In this document: piece by piece, positions 6,714-13,326 of the stretch
Position numbering within the stretch: position 1 is the stretch's first letter
How the letters are laid out: each line of letters starts with the position of its first letter
Source: JBDTYT01 sp040005555
GTDB lineage: Bacteria; Actinomycetota; UBA4738; HRBIN12
DNA: 17,012 nucleotides
Assembly: GCA_040005555.1 (NCBI GenBank)
Contig: JBDTYT010000032.1
Span: 1 to 17,012 of the forward strand
Reading direction: 5' to 3'
Notes under the pieces: generated by a model
Database searches by the model: none
What the model was told of the DNA's origin: nothing
The model's input: the letters and a program-made list of their open reading frames with translations, nothing else
Program-made: the position numbers and the translations under genes

Positions 6714-7410
6714 CGATCCGGTACCCGACCCCGCGCACCGTCGTGATCACCTCGGTTCCCACCTTGGCCCGCAGCCGCCGGATGTAGACGTCGACGACGT
6801 TCGAACCGGGATCGAAGTGGTAGCCCCAGACCGAGGACAGGAGGCGCTCCTTCGAGACCGTGCGGCCCGCTTCGCGGACCAGCTCGCTCAGGAGCAGGAA
6901 CTCACGCTCCGAGAGCGGGATCGGTCCGGATCCCGCATCGGCCTGCCTGCGGATCAGGTCGAGCGAAAGAGACCCGGCGGCCAGACGGGTGGCCCCGGAA
7001 CGAGCGGCCGAGCGGAGTCGCGCCCGCACCCGCGCCAGCAACTCCTCGAGCGAGAACGGCTTGGAGATGTAGTCCTCTGCTCCGCGCTCGAGGCTGCTCA
7101 CCTTGGAGGACGTGTCGTTGAGAGCCGACAGCACCAGAACCGGCTGGGACGGCTTCTGCCCCAGGATGCCCTCCAGCACAGCGTGACCGCCGAGCCCAGG
7201 CATCACGAGGTCGAGGATGACCAGGTCGTACGAGCGGGAGAGCGCCAGACGCAAACCCTCCTCGCCGCGCGCCGCCGTATCGACGGACATCCCCTCGGCC
7301 TCCAGACCACGGCGAACGAAGTTCAAGATGCGCTGCTCGTCGTCGATCAGCAGGATCCGGTGTCCCGGAGCGGGCCGCTCTCGTGTCCCTTCAGCGCTCG
7401 GAGATCTCAT
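6703..7410 (-). CDS. OmpR/PhoB-family response regulator
   Basis: The 235-residue protein has a receiver domain (about 17-130) with acidic pair D23/D24, phospho-acceptor D67 (DLVILDLVMPG) and K117 (ISKPFS). A winged-helix DNA-binding domain (about 140-235) ends with the family's VDVYIRRLRAK and VRGVGYR motifs. The open frame runs upstream to 7713, but the ATG at 7410 is supported by GGGAGGA 6 bp before it and by the normal spacing to the receiver. It is the first gene of the minus-strand operon with the kinase, ctaG and the zinc-ribbon gene, and is divergent from the USP-UbiB gene. The 14-bp dyad at 7479-7492 in its own upstream region, repeated before the oxidase operon, is a candidate binding site for it (inference). 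Confidence 0.96.
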   Translation of the reverse strand: MRSPSAEGTRERPAPGHRILLIDDEQRILNFVRRGLEAEGMSVDTAARGEEGLRLALSRSYDLVILDLVMPGLGGHAVLEGILGQKPSQPVLVLSALNDTSSKVSSLERGAEDYISKPFSLEELLARVRARLRSAARSGATRLAAGSLSLDLIRRQADAGSGPIPLSEREFLLLSELVREAGRTVSKERLLSSVWGYHFDPGSNVVDVYIRRLRAKVGTEVITTVRGVGYRIDAD

Positions 7411-7449
7411 CCAGTCCTCCCTCGGTACCGTAGCCGCACGGGGTCGAGA

Positions 7450-7478
7450 AGGATAGGGCCGAGGGCGCAGCCTCCCCA
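7450..7478 (-). promoter_or_regulatory. Candidate promoter of the response-regulator operon
   Basis: On the minus strand, a weak -35-like TGGGGA (7478-7473) and a -10-like TATCCT (7455-7450) are 17 bp apart, placing transcription start near 7443 and leaving a leader of about 33 nt with the GGGAGGA ribosome-binding site. The dyad at 7479-7492 abuts the -35 directly, as for many activators. The motif match is modest. Confidence 0.28.
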
Positions 7479-7492
7479 TGACAGTCCTATCA
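7479..7492. promoter_or_regulatory. Putative operator, second copy of the 14-bp dyad
   Basis: TGACAGTCCTATCA follows the same TGAnAGnnCTnTCA symmetry as 255-268 and differs from it at one base. It sits in the 123-bp divergent gap between the response-regulator operon (start 7410, minus) and the USP-UbiB gene (start 7534, plus), so one bound protein could act on both. The flank is not extended symmetrically here (ATGA...TCAC). Confidence 0.45.
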
Positions 7493-7533
7493 CGGTGCCG
7501 GGTTCCGAGCCCCTCTGGCATGATGCGTGCGCG

Positions 7534-9639
7534 ATGACGGACGGGAACGGCTCGAGCGGGACCCAAGCCGTCGGCCGCGTGATGGTCGGGACGGATCGGT
7601 CCGAGACCGCGGAGCGAGCCGTCCGCTGGGCGGCCGCGTTCGCCGAGCGGTACGGCGCCGAGCTTCACGTCGTGCAGGTCGTCGTTCCGGTGCACCGCGC
7701 CGACACCGAACACGGGGCCGCCGAAGTCACGCGGGCTCGCTCAGCCGCGGACGAGTTGCAGGTGTACGCGACCGGCATCGCCGGAGCTCGCGGCAAAGCA
7801 CACGTCGTGATCGACGACGACCCGGCGCTCGCGATCGTGAACGCCACCGAAGAACACGACATCGACGTCCTCGTGGTCGGGAACGCGGGCATGGCGGGGC
7901 GCAAGGAGTTCCTTCTGGGGAACGTCCCGAACCGCATCAGCCACAACGCACGTTGCACGGTGATCATCGTGAACACGACCGGCGATGGTCCGGTGACCAC
8001 GATGGCGCGGCCGTCCACGACGATCCGTGCGAGTGCGGTTGCCACCGAAACCGAGCCGCACCTCATCGCTCGGGGGTCGAAGATCGCCGCGGTCTTCGCC
8101 AAGCACGGGCTCAAGGAGGTCTTCGGCCGACCCGACAGCGAGGGCGCGATTGGCCGGCGCCGTCAGGGCAAACGCCTCCGCGCGTCGCTCGAAGAGCTCG
8201 GACCCACGTTCGCCAAGCTCGGACAGATCTTGTCGACTCGGCCGGACCTGCTCCCACCGGAGTACATCGAGGAGCTTGCAACACTTCAGGACAACGTCCC
8301 ACCGCTCACGGAGGAGCAGGTCGTCAAGGTGATGGAGCAGGAGCTCGGCGTCCCGTGGGAGGACGTGTTCGAGACCATCGATCCCAAGCCGCTCGCCGCA
8401 GGCACGATCGCCGAGGTCCATCGCGCCGCGCTCGCCGACGGCACGAAGGTGGTCGTGAAGGTGCAGCGACCCGAAGCGCGTGAGCAGATCGAGCAGGACC
8501 TCGCGCTTCTCGAGGTGTTCGCCGAGAAGGTGGCGAACCGGCCCGGGCTCAAACAGGTGGTCGACATGGAAGCCGTGTTCGAGCACCTATCCCAGTCGCT
8601 CCACCGCGAGCTCGACTTCCGCACGGAAGCCGAGAACATCGCCAGGATGCGCGAGGTGATCAAAGATTTCTCGCGTCTGGCGGTCCCCACCGTGCAGAAC
8701 GATTACTCCACCTCGCGCCTGCTGGTGATGCAGGACGTGGGCGGCGGCCCGGCCAACTCCGCGCCGGAGGGCCCGGCTCGCAAGGAGGCTTCCCAACAGC
8801 TCCTCGAGTCCTTCTACAAGCAGATCTTGATAGACGGCTTCTTCCACGCCGACCCGCATCCGGGCAACCTGATGTGGCAGCCCGAACAGGAGATCCTGTA
8901 CTTCCTGGATCTCGGCATGATCGGCGAGGTCGGCGCCGACATGCGCGAGCACATGATGCTCTTGCTCATGGCCTTCTGGCAGGAAGACGTCGGGTTCCTC
9001 ACCGACGTGACACTCATGCTCACCGGCTCGATCGACCGCAGCGACCTGGACATCGACACGTTCCAGGAGGAGCTCGGTTCGCTGATGGCGAAGAATCGGG
9101 GCGCCTCGCTGAAGGACATCCAGCTCGGACCGGTGCTGCAGCAGATGACCGAGATCGCCCTTCGCCATCAAGTGCCGATGCCGGCGTCGCTGACGCTCAC
9201 GGCGAAGGCCCTCGCGCAGATGCAGCTCGCGGCCGCCGAGCTCGACCCCGACATCGACCCGTTCGCCGTCGCCGGCAAGTTCCTGATGCGCAACGTCGTG
9301 CGAGGGATGGGAGCCAAGCTGGATCCGACGTCCCTGTTCTACCAAACGCAACGATTCAAGGTCCGCTTCATGAAGATGGTCGAGGCGATCGAGCGCCTGG
9401 TCGGCGCCCGTCCCGGTCAGAAGCTCGAGGTGAACTTCCGCGCCGCGACGCTGGAGACGACGATCCGCCGCGCGGGCCGTCGCCTCGCCCTCTCGCTCAC
9501 GGCGGGGGCGGCGATCCTCGGGACGGCGCTCACCGCGGTCTCGGACCGCGTCGCGAGCTGGGTACCCCTGGCGTTCGGGGCCGCTGCCGCCGCCCTCACG
9601 CTGTCGTTGCTCATCGACCTCGTCCGCAAGCGCGGCTGA
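7534..9639 (+). CDS. Fusion protein: N-terminal universal stress protein domain and ABC1/UbiB atypical kinase
   Basis: One uninterrupted 701-residue frame. Residues 13-148 form a USP domain with the nucleotide-binding pattern G-x2-G-x9-G (G116, G119, G129) and Asn130 in place of the usual Ser/Thr. After a linker, residues about 175-600 are an ABC1/UbiB kinase: KLGQ (228-231, the family's KxGQ motif), lysine K309 (VVVKVQRP), catalytic HADPHPGN (D440, N445) and metal-binding D459 (DLG). The Ala-rich loop usually read AAAS is AAGT (288-291), with Gly290 at the third Ala. Two TM helices end the protein (about 650-668, 674-693), as in UbiB proteins. UbiB relatives support quinone/isoprenoid-lipid metabolism; the activity of this one is unknown. 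The start is the first in-frame ATG before the USP fold, without a clear ribosome-binding site. It ends 17 bp from a convergent gene. Confidence 0.93.
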   Translation: MTDGNGSSGTQAVGRVMVGTDRSETAERAVRWAAAFAERYGAELHVVQVVVPVHRADTEHGAAEVTRARSAADELQVYATGIAGARGKAHVVIDDDPALAIVNATEEHDIDVLVVGNAGMAGRKEFLLGNVPNRISHNARCTVIIVNTTGDGPVTTMARPSTTIRASAVATETEPHLIARGSKIAAVFAKHGLKEVFGRPDSEGAIGRRRQGKRLRASLEELGPTFAKLGQILSTRPDLLPPEYIEELATLQDNVPPLTEEQVVKVMEQELGVPWEDVFETIDPKPLAAGTIAEVHRAALADGTKVVVKVQRPEAREQIEQDLALLEVFAEKVANRPGLKQVVDMEAVFEHLSQSLHRELDFRTEAENIARMREVIKDFSRLAVPTVQNDYSTSRLLVMQDVGGGPANSAPEGPARKEASQQLLESFYKQILIDGFFHADPHPGNLMWQPEQEILYFLDLGMIGEVGADMREHMMLLLMAFWQEDVGFLTDVTLMLTGSIDRSDLDIDTFQEELGSLMAKNRGASLKDIQLGPVLQQMTEIALRHQVPMPASLTLTAKALAQMQLAAAELDPDIDPFAVAGKFLMRNVVRGMGAKLDPTSLFYQTQRFKVRFMKMVEAIERLVGARPGQKLEVNFRAATLETTIRRAGRRLALSLTAGAAILGTALTAVSDRVASWVPLAFGAAAAALTLSLLIDLVRKRG

Positions 9640-9656
9640 TCGCCGGATCCGATACC

Positions 9657-9863
9657 TCACAGATCAACCGCTCCTCCTTTGGACGTCACGGTGGTCGGGG
9701 GCGGCTCCTTCGACTCCTCGGGAGGCTTCGGGACCTCGCCCTTCTTGACGGCGTGCATCACGGCCTTCTCCAGGACGAAGGCCATGATGCCCATCGCGAT
9801 CCCGACCATCCATCGCTCGAGTCGCCGGTACCACTTCTTCGGGCGTCGGCGCTCGATGGTCAT
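9657..9863 (-). CDS. Small single-TM protein of unknown function
   Basis: This predicted 68-residue protein has a strongly basic N-terminus (RRRPKKWYRR), one TM helix (about 18-38) and a Pro/Lys/Glu-rich tail (KKGEVPKPPEESKEPPP). By the positive-inside rule its N-terminus is cytoplasmic. A GTG at 9893 would add ten residues, but the ATG at 9863 is preferred because it overlaps the stop of the upstream gene in ATGA, indicating translational coupling. It is the last gene after the cyclase and the 8-TM protein. I do not recognise the family; a small accessory subunit of the upstream membrane protein is a guess. Confidence 0.6.
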   Translation of the reverse strand: MTIERRRPKKWYRRLERWMVGIAMGIMAFVLEKAVMHAVKKGEVPKPPEESKEPPPTTVTSKGGAVDL

Positions 9864-10669
9864 GAAGACCGTTCGACCCGCGAGTCCCGCCACGCCGCGG
9901 CCGCCATCGCGACGCCGCCGGCGACGGCAGCGAGTCCCCAGCCGACGCCCTCGCCACCTGGGTACGGCAGGTCGGTGCCCGGGAACCGCCCGAAGACGAT
10001 CGACGCCACGCCGTAGACGATCGAGCCGGTGGCGACCAACTCCGCGACGATCACCCAGCCCTTCGTCTTCAACGAGGCGAGCAGTCCGACGAACACGATC
10101 GCGAGCGCCATACTCGCCATGCTCGTCCAGTGATGCATCTCGACGTGCGGGTCGTGCGGCGACCCGGTCCGTTGGAGTTTCGCGGTGGAGAGCGCGTACG
10201 TCACCCAGAACACGGCACTCGCGAGAGCCACCAGGAACACCGCGGGCGCGAACCCGTCACCCGCCATCGCGAACCGCCGCCACCCCCGGCCGATGGCGAG
10301 CAGAGCCACGACGGGGATCGCCGCGATCGGCAGGAGCGCGAGCCAGGGCCAGTCGGACGCGATCACCGACGCGACGGCGAACGCCAGGCCGACGATCGCG
10401 ATGGCCTGGAGCAGTGCCACGTCGTCGCGACGCCATATGAGGAGCAGGAGCGGGACGGCGATGAAGATCCCCGCCGCGATCCCCATCCCGCCGATGATGT
10501 GGACCCGGTGGATGCCACCCGACTCGTTGTCGGCCCAGCCCACGACGAGAGCGACCAAGCCGAACAACCCGAGGCCGAAGATCGCGGCGAACAGCCCCGC
10601 CACCACCGAGAACCAGATGCGGCGCTTCGGGGTCATCGGCTCGCTCGAGATCCGGGCGGCCTCGGTCAT
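9860..10669 (-). CDS. Eight-TM membrane protein with outward-facing histidine clusters
   Basis: The 269-residue protein has helices at about 18-44, 58-79, 84-104, 107-127, 139-161, 184-200, 205-227 and 241-259. Basic residues in RR (80-81), RGWRR (128-132), KTK (201-203) and the C-terminus fit a topology with both ends inside. That places two His clusters outside: HRVH (H54, H57) between helices 1 and 2, and HDPHVEMHH (H172, H175, H179, H180) between helices 5 and 6. Such clusters suggest a metal or heme site at the outer membrane surface, but I recognise no named family. The ATG at 10669 lies 4 bp after the cyclase stop, so the two are co-transcribed; its stop overlaps the next small gene. 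ATG at M12 is an alternative start. Confidence 0.8.
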   Translation of the reverse strand: MTEAARISSEPMTPKRRIWFSVVAGLFAAIFGLGLFGLVALVVGWADNESGGIHRVHIIGGMGIAAGIFIAVPLLLLIWRRDDVALLQAIAIVGLAFAVASVIASDWPWLALLPIAAIPVVALLAIGRGWRRFAMAGDGFAPAVFLVALASAVFWVTYALSTAKLQRTGSPHDPHVEMHHWTSMASMALAIVFVGLLASLKTKGWVIVAELVATGSIVYGVASIVFGRFPGTDLPYPGGEGVGWGLAAVAGGVAMAAAAWRDSRVERSS

Positions 10670-10673
10670 GGGC

Positions 10674-11948
10674 TCAGCACACCACCCGGTAGACGTCCAC
10701 GAGCTCCTCTCGGCCCTTCACCTGGCGGGGACCGATCGGCACGCACTCGATGCCCGGGGCCGCGGCGATCGTCGTGGCGGCGGCCACGATCTCGCCACCG
10801 GCGGCTTCGGACTGGAGGCGTTGGGCGACGTTCACGGCGTCGCCGATCACCGTGTACTCGAGGCGGCCGCCGCCCCCGATCGCCCCCGCGATCACGGTGC
10901 CGGTGTTCAAGCCGATCCCCACACCGAGCGCATCGACCGAGTCCGAGCCCCAACCCTCGACGTTCAACTCCGCCTGTCGATGTTGCATCTCGATCGCACA
11001 CAGCAATGCGCGCTCCGCGTGATCGGGCAGCGGTTCTGGGGCTCCGAAGATCGCCATGACCGCGTCGCCCTGGAACTTGTCGATGGTTCCGCCGTGCTGG
11101 GTCACGACCTCGGCCATGGCCGTGAGGTGCTTGCCGATCACGCCCGCGATCTCGCGCGCGGACAAGCGCTCGGCGATCGAGGAGAACCCACGGATGTCCG
11201 AGAACAGGACCGTGACCTCCAGCTCCTGCTGATCCATCGCGCCCGCGGCTAGCTTGGCGGCGACCTGCGAGGGCACGTACGAGCGGAGCACCTGTGCCGA
11301 GGACTCCTTCTCCACCACCGCGGCGTGCATGCGCTTCAGCTCGTCCACCACCGCGCTCCCGCCTCCCTCGGCCTCGGAAGCGAGACTGCGGAAGTACTGG
11401 GTGACCTGACGGTCCACTGCCTCCTGCGTCGTGCCGAGCTGGTCGGCCATCTCGGCGTACCCGAGGCCCTTCGACATCATCTCGAGCATCTCGCGGTCGT
11501 GCGCGCCGGTGTTGCGACGCCCTGAAAGCCGTTCGGCGATCGTGGGGTCGACTGTAGAGCCCCCGCTCGCCACCTCGCGGATCGCGCGTACGAGCTCGTC
11601 CCCTTGCGCGATGCGATCCTTGAGCAGGTAGGCCAGCCCACTCTGTCCCTTCCCGAGCAGCGCGATCGCGTACTCCTCATCGTCGTGGGCCGACAGCACG
11701 ACCACGCCGGTCGCCGGATGCTTCGACCGGATCTCGTGAGCACAGTCGATCCCCTCGAGCGCGAAGTTCGGGGGCATCTTGATGTCGGTGACCACAACGT
11801 CGGGGATGTGCTCGGACGCTGTGGCCAGGAGCGAAGGAGCATCCGCGGCGACGCCCACGACCTCGATGTCATCGTAGGAGTCCAAGAGGGCACGGACACC
11901 CTCGCGCACCAGCACGTTGTCCTCTCCGAGCACGACCCGGATCGTCAT
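10674..11948 (-). CDS. Receiver-HTH-adenylate cyclase (class III) three-domain protein
   Basis: The 424-residue product has three parts. Residues 1-128 are a receiver domain with phospho-acceptor D55 (VVVTDIKMPP) and K110 (YLLKDR). Residues about 148-190 align with the LuxR/NarL HTH of the neighbouring regulator (DREMLEMMSKG against EREVLEHMAQG), but the recognition-helix end is altered. Residues about 240-424 are a class III nucleotidyl cyclase with metal ligands D251 (FSDIRGFS) and D295, adenine-selecting K291 (KFQGD) and D370 (VIGDAVN), and transition-state residues N373 and R377. All catalytic residues are present, so cAMP production is predicted, perhaps gated by phosphorylation. The ATG at 11948 is supported by GGTAGGGGA just upstream. 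It is divergent from the NarL gene with only 43 bp between starts and leads the operon with the 8-TM protein. Confidence 0.94.
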   Translation of the reverse strand: MTIRVVLGEDNVLVREGVRALLDSYDDIEVVGVAADAPSLLATASEHIPDVVVTDIKMPPNFALEGIDCAHEIRSKHPATGVVVLSAHDDEEYAIALLGKGQSGLAYLLKDRIAQGDELVRAIREVASGGSTVDPTIAERLSGRRNTGAHDREMLEMMSKGLGYAEMADQLGTTQEAVDRQVTQYFRSLASEAEGGGSAVVDELKRMHAAVVEKESSAQVLRSYVPSQVAAKLAAGAMDQQELEVTVLFSDIRGFSSIAERLSAREIAGVIGKHLTAMAEVVTQHGGTIDKFQGDAVMAIFGAPEPLPDHAERALLCAIEMQHRQAELNVEGWGSDSVDALGVGIGLNTGTVIAGAIGGGGRLEYTVIGDAVNVAQRLQSEAAGGEIVAAATTIAAAPGIECVPIGPRQVKGREELVDVYRVVC

Positions 11949-11979
11949 TCCCCTACCGTCCTCCCTCGGTGGCCGCGTG

Positions 11980-11985
11980 TACCAT
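11980..11985 (+). promoter_or_regulatory. Candidate -10 box for a leaderless NarL-type transcript
   Basis: TACCAT, preceded by TG (extended -10 style), ends 6 bp before the ATG at 11992, so transcription would begin at or next to the start codon. No ribosome-binding site lies at normal distance upstream of this ATG. Leaderless mRNAs are common in Actinomycetota. No convincing -35 was found. Confidence 0.3.
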
Positions 11986-11991
11986 CCGCGC

Positions 11992-12651
11992 ATGGTGCGC
12001 GTGGTCTTCGCCGAGGATAACTACCTGGTCCGCGAGGGGACGGCCGCCCTGCTCGACTCGACCGAAGGGGTCGAGGTCGTGGGCATCGCCACGAACCTCG
12101 AGGAGCTGCTTCTCGCCGTCGACGAGCTCGGCCCCGACGCCGTGCTCACGGACATCCGCATGCCGCCCACCAACAGCACCGAGGGGATCGACGCGGCTCG
12201 CAAGATCCGCGGTGAGCACCCCGAGATCGGCGTCGTGGTCTTGTCCCAGTTCGCCGAGGAGGACTACGCCTACGAGCTGTTGAAGGACGGGGCGGCGGGG
12301 CTCGGGTACCTGCTGAAGGAGCGGGTCGCCGACGTCACCGAGCTCGTCCGCGCGTTGAACGAGGTCGCGAAGGGCGGTTCGGTCTTGGACCCGAAGGTCG
12401 TCGAGGCGCTCGTTGCCGCGAAGGACCGGATGGCGCACTCGCCGCTCGCGCAGTGCACCGAGCGAGAACGGGAGGTCCTCGAGCACATGGCGCAGGGGCA
12501 GAACAACGCGGCGATCGCGAGATCGCTGTTCCTCACCGAGCGCGCCGTCGAGAAGCACATCAACTCCTTGTTCCACAAGCTCGGGCTCTCCGACGAGCCC
12601 GAGGTGCACCGCCGCGTGATGGCGGTGCTCGCGTTCCTGCGAGACGGGTAG
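11992..12651 (+). CDS. NarL/FixJ-family response regulator
   Basis: The 219-residue regulator has a receiver domain (1-125) with acidic residues E8/D9, phospho-acceptor D54 (VLTDIRMPP) and the switch-region motif LLKER. A LuxR-type HTH (about 155-205) carries TEREREVLEHMAQG, NNAAIARSLFLTERAVEKHI and a KLGL end. The receiver closely resembles that of the divergent cyclase gene (shared EGID, GVVVLS, GYLLK/AYLLK and VA-x-GG segments), so the two probably arose by duplication. The ATG at 11992 is preferred over an upstream in-frame ATG because it sits at the receiver's normal first residues. NarL regulators usually pair with HisKA_3 kinases, and the two at 13326-16999 are the nearest. The stop is 8 bp from the convergent USP gene. 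Confidence 0.95.
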   Translation: MVRVVFAEDNYLVREGTAALLDSTEGVEVVGIATNLEELLLAVDELGPDAVLTDIRMPPTNSTEGIDAARKIRGEHPEIGVVVLSQFAEEDYAYELLKDGAAGLGYLLKERVADVTELVRALNEVAKGGSVLDPKVVEALVAAKDRMAHSPLAQCTEREREVLEHMAQGQNNAAIARSLFLTERAVEKHINSLFHKLGLSDEPEVHRRVMAVLAFLRDG

Positions 12652-12659
12652 CGCGCGCC

Positions 12660-13070
12660 TCACTGTGCCTTCCGCGTGTCCACGATGAACACCGAGCACG
12701 GCGAGTGTCGCACGACCATCGTCGGGACCGACTCGTGGACCCGCCAGCGGGCCCCGTGCACACCTTTGTTCCCGACCACGATCGTGTCGACCCGCTCGTC
12801 GGCTGCCACTTTGCAGAGCCGCTCCGCAGGGTCGCCGGGCTCCGTCCAGCTGCGCACCCTCACTCCCGGGAACCTCGTGGTCATCTGCGCGAGATACCCC
12901 TCGGGATCGGCCACCTTCTTCGGGTTGGCGGCGTCCACGGACTGACCGGTTCCGCGCACGTACAGCACCAGGAGCTCGGCATCGTGCACCCTCGCGAGGT
13001 CGGCCGCCGCCTGCACGGCGACGTCGGCCGAGGCCGAGGTATCGGTGCCCACCAGGACCTTCTGGATCAT
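12660..13070 (-). CDS. Universal stress protein (UspA family), single domain
   Basis: The 136-residue protein begins KVLVGTDTS (D10, nucleotide-binding aspartate position) and ends with the USP core VVGNKG...SVFIV. The nucleotide loop G-x2-G-x9-G-S/T is partly changed: G100 and G103 are present, but the third Gly is Glu113 (HES, 112-114), so ATP binding may be weak or absent. USPs with or without ATP act in stress and energy-state responses. An open frame continues upstream to 13229, but the ATG at 13070 with AAAGGAGG about 10 bp before it gives the normal family start. It is distinct in sequence from the USP domain fused to the UbiB kinase at 7534. Confidence 0.92.
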   Translation of the reverse strand: MIQKVLVGTDTSASADVAVQAAADLARVHDAELLVLYVRGTGQSVDAANPKKVADPEGYLAQMTTRFPGVRVRSWTEPGDPAERLCKVAADERVDTIVVGNKGVHGARWRVHESVPTMVVRHSPCSVFIVDTRKAQ

Positions 13071-13227
13071 CTGAGCTGCGCCTCCTTTGTCTGCGGCCTC
13101 ACGGTAGGCGCGAGGCGGGGGGGAATCGACCCTGCCGACACCACGATCGCGCAGGGGTGCCTGCACCCGAGACCCGTTCGGGGCATACCCTTCCGGTCCC
13201 CGGGGTCGAGGTGCCACCATCACCCCC
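13071..13227. other. Divergent intergenic region before the tandem kinases
   Basis: No gene is seen in this gap between the divergent USP and kinase operons. It contains the USP ribosome-binding site AAAGGAGG (minus strand, just upstream of 13070). A short palindrome GGGTGC-CT-GCACCC lies at 13155-13168, and a -10-like TACCCT (13186-13191, plus) follows 17 bp after it without a recognisable -35. The palindrome could be an operator, but there is no second copy to support that. Confidence 0.35.
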
Positions 13228-13326
13228 ATGGGGATGTTCAGAGGCAGTGTGAGGTTCCTCGCGTCGGGCTCCGTCGCGGGAGGGGGCGCCCTCGGGCGAC
13301 GTCTCGATGATCGGAGTCGGGCCTGA
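13228..13326 (+). CDS. Possible 32-codon leader peptide upstream of the kinase pair
   Basis: An ATG at 13228 opens a 32-residue frame (MGMFRGSVRFLASG..., Gly/Arg/Ala-rich) whose TGA overlaps the kinase ATG (TGATG at 13324-13328), an arrangement typical of translational coupling. There is no strong ribosome-binding site before it; GAGGTG lies about 14 bp upstream. No domain or signal peptide is evident. The overlap with the kinase start could be chance. Confidence 0.25.
   Translation: MGMFRGSVRFLASGSVAGGGALGRRLDDRSRA

Noticed and set aside
7479..7492. Considered whether the dyad is a DosR-type box, given the nearby USP genes.
   Set aside because: The DosR consensus is built on GGGAC...GTCCC halves; this element has TGA...TCA ends and does not match.
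6817..7533. Upstream open extension of the USP-UbiB frame through the response-regulator gene.
   Set aside because: It lies antisense to a well-supported OmpR-family gene and has no domain; the USP fold begins just after the ATG at 7534.
8587..9660. Long open frame antisense to the USP-UbiB gene (also 2566-3447 and 15488-16813 antisense to other genes).
   Set aside because: Low-complexity Arg/Glu/Asp/His-rich translations typical of the reverse frame of GC-rich genes; the sense strand carries recognised families with intact motifs.
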